From positions 1 through 7,918 of the forward strand of contig DATDWC010000014.1 of assembly GCA_035289805.1 (NCBI GenBank): a stretch of DNA of 7,918 bases. The letters run 5' to 3'. This document shows positions 1 to 5,050 of this stretch, piece after piece. Each line of letters starts with the position of its first letter. Positions within the stretch are counted from its first letter, which is position 1. Below the pieces are notes generated by a model that was not told the DNA's origin, did not search any database, and saw only the letters and a list, made by a program, of their open reading frames with translations. The position numbers were made by a program, and so were the translations under genes. This stretch comes from DATDWC01 sp035289805 (GTDB lineage: Bacteria; Patescibacteriota; Gracilibacteria; Peribacterales; Peribacteraceae).

Positions 1-3000
1 TTCGCATGCAGAATGAAGAAGCTGTACGCATTCCAGAGTGGGAGGATCACACGCCGAACGGTTTCTTCCACTGCCTTCTCGGAGAAGCGTAGATTTTCCC
101 CACGCACCGCAGGTGAGGCCATCAGGGTGAACCGCATGGCATCCGCACCGTATTTTTCCATCACGATATCGGGCTCTGGATAGTTCTTCAGGCGTTTGCT
201 CATTTTCTTTCCATCCTCTGCAAGCACGATGCCATTCACGATGCAGTTTTTGAATGCGGGCTTTTTAAAGAGTGCAGTCGAGAGCACCATGAGTGTGTAG
301 AACCAGCCCCTCGTTTGATCCAAACCCTCGGCGATAAAGTCCGCAGGGAAGCCGGGTGGATCCGTAGGGGCGCTGCAGTGCGGCGCCACTACACCATCAT
401 GTTCAAACGGAAAGTGGCTCTGCGCGTAGGGCATTGATCCGCTTTCGAACCAGCAATCGAGCACATCGCCGATGCGGCGCATAAAAGGGGTGATAGTAAT
501 GACGCGCCACTCAGCATTCCCCACCTTGGCTTCACAAGCTTCTTGATAGGTAAGTCTTTTTGTCACTGTCATAAGTCCCTGCATCGTCCCACGATGAGAA
601 ACAAGGAGAATCTTCTTCCCCGAAAATCTACGCATGATTTCTTCTGCTGCATCCTGCATACGCTTCAGAAATTCTGAGAAAGACTCGCCATTCTTGGGCG
701 TCGTTGTGTGAAACGAAGGATTCGTTGCAGGGTTTGGCGGAGGATTTTCCTGGAGGATATCAACCGCTTTTTTGCCGCTCCAATCTCCGAGGTTTCTTTC
801 ACGCAAGATCGGCAATTTCTCAATCGTTCCAATACCAAGTTCCTTTCCAAGGATTTCTGCGGTTTCTACTGCACGCAAAGCATCAGAACAAATGATGAGA
901 TCAAATGATTCCCCACGGAGAGCGCTACTCGTCTCCTGGGCCTGCTTCCGCCCAGTCTCATTGAGAGAATGATCAATGTTTCCCCCTTGCACTCTCTTCT
1001 CCTTATTGATATCCGTTTCCCCATGCCGTACCAAAGTGACCTCCACGGCGTTCGATGACGTGCCTGCACTCCATACAATCTCATCCACCGTATCTTTATG
1101 GAGATCGAGCTCAGCGTTCCGCTCGTGATCGAAGAAGTACACGTATGGGTGAGCTTTTTCTGGGTAGGGCTGATGACTCAACTTCCAGGGGCTCTGCCCT
1201 GTAAAGAAGTGCTTAATGTTGATCACCGGATCCGCGTGAGTGACGATCGCGATGTGCTCCCCTCGGTGCTTTGGGAGAACTTCCTCCATGAATTCCTTAA
1301 TGCGTAGTTGGACGTTCTCCCACGTTTCCATACCATCGAAGTGGTAGATCGATTCGGGTCTGTTTTTCTCGATCTTGTGAGCGCGACGCTCTTTCACAAA
1401 TGTGAGATCGGAGAAATCCACCGTCTTCCCCTCAAAATCGCCAAAGTGGACTTCCCGCAGACGTTCATCAATGACGATCTTTGGTGCCTGCCCTGAGCGA
1501 GCCGAAGCGAGTCGAAGGGCGATGATCTGCGCAGTTTGGTGGGCGCGGGCGAGGGGGGAGGAGTAGATAATTTTGACGTTCTGTTCGAGCGAGGTCGCAG
1601 ACGACCGAGTCGAGAACCATCCAAAAAATTTCCTCAGTACGCTTCTCGACTCGCCCCGCCGAGCGGGGCTCGCTCCCGACTTCGCCAAGGCTCCGCCGGG
1701 CAGGCGAAGAGAACGAGCAAGCTCCTCCGCCTTCCTCCTCCCCTTCTCCGTTAAATCCGTCCCCGGATTCACTCCTTGGTAAATCGGCGTGAGGTTCCCC
1801 TCGCTTTCCGCATGCCGGAGCACCGTGAGCTTTGTGAACCGTATAGGGCACTTTGCCATGAGCTCATCGCGGGAACCGATGACTTCGATCTCTCCTGTTT
1901 CCTCGCATCGCCAGATTGGAAGCGGCGTCCCCCAGTAGCGGTTCCTGCTAATCGCCCAGTCACGCGCATTCCGGAGCCACTCACCGAATCGGCCATCCCG
2001 GATGTGCCCTGGGACCCAATTCGTTTTTCCATTCTGCGCGAGGAGATCCTGTTTAATTTTCTCTATCGCCACAAACCACGAACCCGTGGTATACGGGAGG
2101 AGCGGCGTATCGCAGCGCCAGCAATGCGGGTAGCTGTGGCGAACCGTGTAGTGCGAGAAGTGCCGGCCATGCTCCTTTAAGTACTCGATCACCTTCTTAT
2201 CCGTTGCCATGGGATCTTCGCCTTCCGGTTTTGCATTGAGTCCTACAAAATCCGTAGCAGCATTCACAAAGAACCCGTCAATACTGACATGTGGAAGCAC
2301 ATCCACTCCCTCTGCTTTTGCAACGGCATTGCTATCTTCCCCTGTTGCAGAAGTGAGGTGCACGATGCCGGTGCCATCCTCGTCACTCACTTCCACCGCT
2401 TCGTTCGATACCACTTTAAATACCGTGTCGCCGTAGCTGCGCGGCTTACCGCTCTTTTCCGAGGAAGGGATGATGGTATCGACGAAGTACGGGAAGAGCG
2501 GCTGATAGCGCTTCCCTATGAGCTCCTCTGCACTCACCGTGCCCACGACCTCGTACTCTCTCCCCGCGAATACTTTCTCGACGAGCTTCTCTGCGAGGAT
2601 GTAGGTGGTGCTGCCTGATTGCACCTTGGCGTAGGAAATTTTTGGACCCACCGCGAGCCAGAAGTTCCCAGGGAGCGACCAGGGAGTCGTGGTCCACGCG
2701 AGAAGAACTGTGTGCGGATCCTCCACCAAGGGGAAATTCATGATGACGGAGAGATCTTCCCGATCCTTGTACCCAAGTGTGACTTCGAAGTTACTTAAAG
2801 GGGTCGCACAGCGGGGGCAGATGTGCATCGGCTTATACCCTTCATAGATAAGACCTTTGCGGTGGAGCTCCGAGAACGCCCACCAGATTGATTCCATAAA
2901 ATCGGGATCCATCGTTCGGTAGTCCCAGTCCATATCCACCCAGCGGCCCATCCGCTCTACGGTCTTCCGCCACTCCGCCGTGTAGCGCTGCACGGAGATG

Positions 3001-3404
3001 CGACATTGATTGTTGAACCAACGCACGCCCTTCGCTTCGATATCTTTCTTACTTTTTAAGCCCTGCTCCTTCTCCACCAGATTTTCTACGGGGAGTCCGT
3101 GGCAATCCCATCCAAACCGCCGCTCCACTCTTTTTCCCCGCATGGTCTGGTAGCGTGGGATCACATCCTTAATAGTCCCCGCGAGCAAGTGACCGTAGTG
3201 CGGGAGTCCTGTGGCAAATGGAGGACCATCGTAGAAGGAGAATGATTCTGCATCACAACCCTTAGCACCTTGGGCGTCCAGCACATCCCCTGGAATACAG
3301 TGCTGCTTAATCGAGCGCTTGAAGACGTCTTCCTCTCTCCAGTACTGGAGAATGCCTTTTTCGAGATCAGGGAAGCTCTGTTTTGGATCAACGGGATCGA
3401 ACAT
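1..3404 (-). CDS. ileS: Isoleucyl-tRNA synthetase with two inserted histidine-phosphatase domains (C-terminus beyond window)
   Basis: Cytoplasmic class I synthetase that charges tRNA-Ile with isoleucine using ATP. I checked the frame codon by codon from ATG 3404 to the window edge: 1134 residues with no stop. Seen: the N-terminal Rossmann block with HYGH (residues 69-72, the HIGH motif) and GWDCHGLPVE; the CP1 editing domain with WTTTPWS (237-243) and GTGIVH (H349); the SWFV and RDWAISRNRYWGTP blocks; then FESGSMPYAQ and KMSKR (1067-1071). The sequence style is archaeal/eukaryotic (IleS2-like). Odd: two histidine-phosphatase domains (about 523-759 and 787-971) flank the remnant DLHKDTVDEI (767-776) and raise the length by about 420 residues. 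The editing aspartate expected nine residues after H349 is Ser358. The start is the first ATG after an in-frame TAG about 40 bp upstream. There is no Shine-Dalgarno and no room for a T-box leader. The anticodon-binding domain lies outside the window. Confidence 0.97.
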   Translation of the reverse strand, partial: MFDPVDPKQSFPDLEKGILQYWREEDVFKRSIKQHCIPGDVLDAQGAKGCDAESFSFYDGPPFATGLPHYGHLLAGTIKDVIPRYQTMRGKRVERRFGWDCHGLPVENLVEKEQGLKSKKDIEAKGVRWFNNQCRISVQRYTAEWRKTVERMGRWVDMDWDYRTMDPDFMESIWWAFSELHRKGLIYEGYKPMHICPRCATPLSNFEVTLGYKDREDLSVIMNFPLVEDPHTVLLAWTTTPWSLPGNFWLAVGPKISYAKVQSGSTTYILAEKLVEKVFAGREYEVVGTVSAEELIGKRYQPLFPYFVDTIIPSSEKSGKPRSYGDTVFKVVSNEAVEVSDEDGTGIVHLTSATGEDSNAVAKAEGVDVLPHVSIDGFFVNAATDFVGLNAKPEGEDPMATDKKVIEYLKEHGRHFSHYTVRHSYPHCWRCDTPLLPYTTGSWFVAIEKIKQDLLAQNGKTNWVPGHIRDGRFGEWLRNARDWAISRNRYWGTPLPIWRCEETGEIEVIGSRDELMAKCPIRFTKLTVLRHAESEGNLTPIYQGVNPGTDLTEKGRRKAEELARSLRLPGGALAKSGASPARRGESRSVLRKFFGWFSTRSSATSLEQNVKIIYSSPLARAHQTAQIIALRLASARSGQAPKIVIDERLREVHFGDFEGKTVDFSDLTFVKERRAHKIEKNRPESIYHFDGMETWENVQLRIKEFMEEVLPKHRGEHIAIVTHADPVINIKHFFTGQSPWKLSHQPYPEKAHPYVYFFDHERNAELDLHKDTVDEIVWSAGTSSNAVEVTLVRHGETDINKEKRVQGGNIDHSLNETGRKQAQETSSALRGESFDLIICSDALRAVETAEILGKELGIGTIEKLPILRERNLGDWSGKKAVDILQENPPPNPATNPSFHTTTPKNGESFSEFLKRMQDAAEEIMRRFSGKKILLVSHRGTMQGLMTVTKRLTYQEACEAKVGNAEWRVITITPFMRRIGDVLDCWFESGSMPYAQSHFPFEHDGVVAPHCSAPTDPPGFPADFIAEGLDQTRGWFYTLMVLSTALFKKPAFKNCIVNGIVLAEDGKKMSKRLKNYPEPDIVMEKYGADAMRFTLMASPAVRGENLRFSEKAVEETVRRVILPLWNAYSFFILHA
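492..1046 (-). other. Histidine-phosphatase domain 2 inserted in IleS
   Basis: This is a domain of the IleS protein, residues about 787-971, of normal family length and without repeat insertions. It shows RHGET (R793, H794), NETGRKQAQE, CSDALRAVETAEI, the acidic residue E869 in LRERNLGDWSG, and H937 in LLVSHRGTM. It looks closer to a typical phosphoglycerate-mutase-like phosphatase than domain 1. It sits between DLHKDTVDEIVW and MRRIGDVLDCWFESGS, where ordinary eukaryotic-type IleS has only a short cysteine-containing loop. The two insertions are thus at two different sites about 30 residues apart in the parent protein. Whether they arose by duplication or by separate capture cannot be decided here. 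Confidence 0.92.
1491..1519 (-). repeat. Short palindromic repeat (CCCTTCGAC...CTCAGGG type) inside ileS
   Basis: A 29-bp imperfect palindrome begins CCCTGAGCGAGCC and ends GAGTCGAAGGG on the plus strand. It is read in frame as part of LRLASARSGQA, just after the TAQII helix of histidine-phosphatase domain 1, where the family normally has a two- or three-residue turn. The CCCTTCGAC...CTCAGGG pattern is, to my knowledge, a dispersed REP-like sequence seen in many unrelated bacterial genomes. It shares GAGCGAG/GAGTCGA words with the larger repeat 64 bp away. Confidence 0.65.
1583..1709 (-). repeat. Composite GC-rich palindromic repeat inside ileS domain 1
   Basis: Several nested inverted repeats lie end to end inside the reading frame. 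An imperfect palindrome spans 1583-1617 (GTTCGAGCGAGGTCG against CGACCGAGTCGAGAAC). CGAGTCGAGAA at 1606-1616 is exactly complementary to TTCTCGACTCG at 1643-1653. GCCCCGC-CGA-GCGGGGC (1653-1669) is a perfect 7-bp hairpin. CTTCGCC at 1680-1686 pairs with GGCGAAG at 1703-1709. The segment encodes about 43 residues (566-608), rich in Arg, Ser, Gly and Ala, at the point where histidine phosphatases usually have only a few residues between the helix and the YSSP motif. It resembles mobile palindromic elements known to insert in frame, such as those of Rickettsia; relationship to any named family is not claimed. Confidence 0.75.
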
Positions 3405-3411
3405 CGCACAA

Positions 3412-3417
3412 ATGATA
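3412..3417 (-). promoter_or_regulatory. Candidate -10 box for ileS
   Basis: On the minus strand TATCAT lies with its last base 7 nt before the ATG at 3404, so a transcript would begin at or next to the start codon. No good -35 is seen at 16-18 bp spacing. No Shine-Dalgarno precedes the ATG, which fits a leaderless mRNA. Confidence 0.35.
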
Positions 3418-3464
3418 CACTGACTTCTTGGCTCATATCTCTTCTAAGAAAGTTGAGCAATTCA

Positions 3465-3492
3465 TTGACAGATTCACCATTTTTTATATGAT
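3465..3492 (+). promoter_or_regulatory. Sigma70-type promoter for the 109-residue ORF
   Basis: TTGACA (3465-3470), a 16-bp spacer and TATGAT (3487-3492) make a near-consensus promoter. The expected start, about 3499-3501, is only 3-5 nt before ATG 3504. It lies in the divergent gap opposite the ileS promoter, and it is the strongest promoter match in the window. Confidence 0.75.
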
Positions 3493-3503
3493 CCATTCTG
3501 ATT

Positions 3504-3833
3504 ATGCATGTAGAAGGAAGTGCCACCGGCAATGCAAATATGGAACCGTTGGGGCAACATCTCGTCGTCACTGCTCCAGCAACTGGAGAACTTAAGAATG
3601 ATCCTCTGGTAAGCATTGCTGATAGCGTTTTTGAGGAAATGAATCGGCGACCACAGCTCGGCTGGAAGGCCTACCTGCACACTGCAGAAAGTCAAAATGA
3701 TGTCACTCGTATGGCAGTACATTATGCACGCCTCCAGAATCGGATAGCACAGGATCTCTCCAATGCCCGAGATGAACTACGGAGAATTCTCGCACATATG
3801 CTCTCCACTCATGGGATGGCGTGGGCTGAATAA
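3504..3833 (+). CDS. Hypothetical protein, 109 residues
   Basis: I do not recognise this protein. It begins 11 bp after the -10 box of a near-consensus promoter, ends at TAA, and a possible terminator hairpin overlaps the stop, so it looks like a real separately transcribed gene. The first 35 residues are Gly/Ala/Thr-rich and probably flexible; residues about 36-48 and 64-102 are predicted helical, with Arg, Gln and Glu spread along an amphipathic helix (RLQNRIAQDLSNARDELRR). No signal peptide, membrane segment, cysteine pair or catalytic motif is visible. The start at 3504 would give an almost leaderless mRNA. Met13 (3540) is an alternative, but the purine run AAGGAAG (3514-3520) is 19 nt from it, too far to act as a normal Shine-Dalgarno. 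It precedes the methyltransferase-like gene on the same strand by 85 bp. Confidence 0.6.
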   Translation: MHVEGSATGNANMEPLGQHLVVTAPATGELKNDPLVSIADSVFEEMNRRPQLGWKAYLHTAESQNDVTRMAVHYARLQNRIAQDLSNARDELRRILAHMLSTHGMAWAE

Positions 3834-3845
3834 AAGCCTATTTTT
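3823..3845 (+). terminator. Weak intrinsic terminator candidate after the 109-residue ORF
   Basis: GGGCT and AGCCT pair (four Watson-Crick pairs plus one G-T) around a 7-nt loop that contains the TAA stop, followed by ATTTTT (3840-3845). The stem is short, so termination would be partial, and some readthrough into the next gene is possible. Confidence 0.4.
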
Positions 3846-3870
3846 CGCTGGTCAAAGAGGTAAAACAGAA

Positions 3871-3879
3871 TGATAGAAT
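3871..3879 (+). promoter_or_regulatory. Extended -10 promoter candidate for the methyltransferase-like gene
   Basis: TGATAGAAT matches the extended -10 form TGnTAnAAT. The -35 region is weak (GTCAAA at 17-bp spacing). The expected start, near 3886, falls inside the inverted repeat just downstream and leaves a leader of about 33 nt with no Shine-Dalgarno. Confidence 0.45.
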
Positions 3880-3881
3880 AG

Positions 3882-3916
3882 GGTTCTTTTAGAACCTCCA
3901 GTTGATCACCAGAACC
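3882..3916 (+). promoter_or_regulatory. Inverted and direct AGAACC repeats at the transcription start
   Basis: GGTTCT-TTT-AGAACC (3882-3896) is a perfect 6-bp inverted repeat, and a third AGAACC lies at 3911-3916, exactly 20 bp from the previous one and just before ATG 3919. The array covers the predicted transcript start and leader. It could be an operator for a dimeric repressor or an RNA hairpin near the start codon; the sequence alone does not choose between them. Confidence 0.35.
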
Positions 3917-3918
3917 CC

Positions 3919-5019
3919 ATGATTCAAAGAGAAGAGCGGTACTTGGATCAGGCACACGATAGGCTCGCTTTTTTCTTTGAGCCAACCGTACAAGAATACG
4001 ATTCCTATCAAGCTGGAGAATATCTGCAGAACCGATCGAAACATTGGGCATCATGGGACAATCATTACAATCACATGCGGGTGGAACTTTTGAGAGGGAT
4101 GCAAACCGTCATAGAAAAGAGAGGAGTGAAACGAGAGGAATTGAATCTGGGAATTGTGGGGCCAGGTCTTAATCCTGTGAACTGTGAGCTCGATAGACGT
4201 TTTATCATGGAGCAATTGATTGGCATCAACTCCATTGTACTCATTGATTTCTCACAGAAAGTTCTCGCAGAAGCTGCATCTCAATTAGAGCATGAAGGAA
4301 TTCCAAGAGAGAAGATCTTTAAGATGCAGTACGACATCACGAATGGAATGAGTACCGTATACAGAAACTTCATCATGGAAATGCTTTCGAGTGTCCAAAG
4401 CTTCGATGAATTAAGAGGGGTAGCCGAGCAGCTTGCTCAAGTGAACATTAATAATCTCCGTTGTCGCCTTGCAGAAGATAAAGATAAAGCAGAGCAAGCG
4501 AGCACACGACCAATGACACAATCACTCATCGGAGGGGGAGAGAACAAAGATCGCACTTTAAAGCTCACAGTAGAGGGGGAGCCCCTACCTTTGCATCTTG
4601 TGGGATATCAAATGGTACTTGCAGGCACTGGGGCCTCGGCAGAAGATCGCTTCTGGAGCACCTACCATGAAGCATTAGAACGGCAAGCTGGTATTACAAG
4701 TAATATTCAGAGCCAGCAACGAGAAATTTTTGAGCAAATATTCACACTCATCGGGAGCTTCAATACCGCAATTTCCATCACTAGTATTCGTGACATGCTC
4801 AGGGATAATCCTGATGCCTACATCACGGCGGTGACTGATATTTCCACAGTCAGTAAATCGCAGGGACATACATTCGACCGTTTGGATAAGAGGAAGCTCC
4901 AATGTGAACTTGCGAAAGGGCCTATGCCGATTCATACCTCCATTCCTAGTGCTTCATGGGAATGGGAAGATGAAGACACGCATTCTCACGAAATAAAGGA
5001 CTTCATCTTCACACACTGA
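3919..5019 (+). CDS. SAM-dependent methyltransferase-like protein, 366 residues
   Basis: Probable class I (Rossmann) methyltransferase of unknown substrate. Residues 76-86 (NLGIVGPGLNP) resemble the glycine-rich motif I that holds S-adenosylmethionine. IVLIDFS (106-112) resembles strand 2 with its acidic residue D110, and KMQYDIT (135-141) strand 3 with D139. PLHLVGYQMVLAGTG (224-238) fits strand 4 and the following loop. Between strands 3 and 4 lies an unusually long charged segment (about 142-223). The last 20 residues are Trp/Asp/Glu/His-rich. No membrane segment or signal peptide is seen, so it is probably cytoplasmic. ATG 3919 has no Shine-Dalgarno. The gene ends with TGA, which argues against UGA being read as glycine in this organism. 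It converges on the RSH gene with 18 bp between stops. A non-catalytic Rossmann role is possible because motif I is not textbook. Confidence 0.72.
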   Translation: MIQREERYLDQAHDRLAFFFEPTVQEYDSYQAGEYLQNRSKHWASWDNHYNHMRVELLRGMQTVIEKRGVKREELNLGIVGPGLNPVNCELDRRFIMEQLIGINSIVLIDFSQKVLAEAASQLEHEGIPREKIFKMQYDITNGMSTVYRNFIMEMLSSVQSFDELRGVAEQLAQVNINNLRCRLAEDKDKAEQASTRPMTQSLIGGGENKDRTLKLTVEGEPLPLHLVGYQMVLAGTGASAEDRFWSTYHEALERQAGITSNIQSQQREIFEQIFTLIGSFNTAISITSIRDMLRDNPDAYITAVTDISTVSKSQGHTFDRLDKRKLQCELAKGPMPIHTSIPSASWEWEDEDTHSHEIKDFIFTH

Positions 5020-5029
5020 GCTGCGTAAT

Positions 5030-5050
5030 CGAAATCGTTAGACGGTTTCG
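5030..5050. terminator. Hairpin between convergent genes
   Basis: CGAAATCG (5030-5037), loop TTAGA, CGGTTTCG (5043-5050) forms an 8-bp stem with one G-T pair. It spans the TAA stop of the minus-strand RSH gene and lies 10 bp past the TGA of the plus-strand gene. Neither side has a T-run, so it may be a bidirectional terminator or only a 3'-end stabilising hairpin. Confidence 0.4.

Larger units (their letters stand above)
1128..1838 (-). other. Histidine-phosphatase domain 1 inserted in IleS
   Basis: This is a domain of the IleS protein, residues about 523-759. It has the order of motifs of the histidine phosphatase superfamily: RHAES (R530, H531), TEKGRRKAEELA, YSSPLARAHQTAQI, the acidic residue E651 in LREVHFGDFEG, and the second histidine H723 in VTHAD. 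The canonical catalytic set (Arg-His, Glu, His) therefore looks present. The domain enters after the GSRDELMAKC stretch of IleS and leaves just before DLHKDTVDEI, which in eukaryotic and archaeal IleS follows that stretch directly. Two GC-rich repeat insertions lie inside it (residues about 566-608 and 629-639), so its core is nearer the usual 180 residues. The substrate cannot be read from sequence; members of this superfamily include mutases, sugar and nucleotide phosphatases. Confidence 0.9.

Noticed and set aside
1491..1709. CRISPR array or transposon end in the repeat cluster
   Set aside because: No regularly spaced identical repeats with unique spacers, no transposase, and no target-site duplication are visible; the units are palindromic and coding.
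1..1838. Assembly chimera between ileS and a phosphoglycerate-mutase gene
   Set aside because: Matching IleS blocks are present before, between and after the two phosphatase domains in one frame, which a simple chimera would not give; long-read confirmation would still be useful.
1468..2180. Long open frames on both strands over the ileS repeat region
   Set aside because: They are in other frames of a gene whose own frame encodes continuous, recognisable IleS and phosphatase motifs; GC-rich palindromes lack stops in several frames.
3161..3616. A 151-residue minus-strand open frame across the ileS start and the divergent gap
   Set aside because: It overlaps the true IleS N-terminus (GPPFATGLPHYGH) in another frame and would also cover the promoter of the plus-strand ORF; its residues show no family features.
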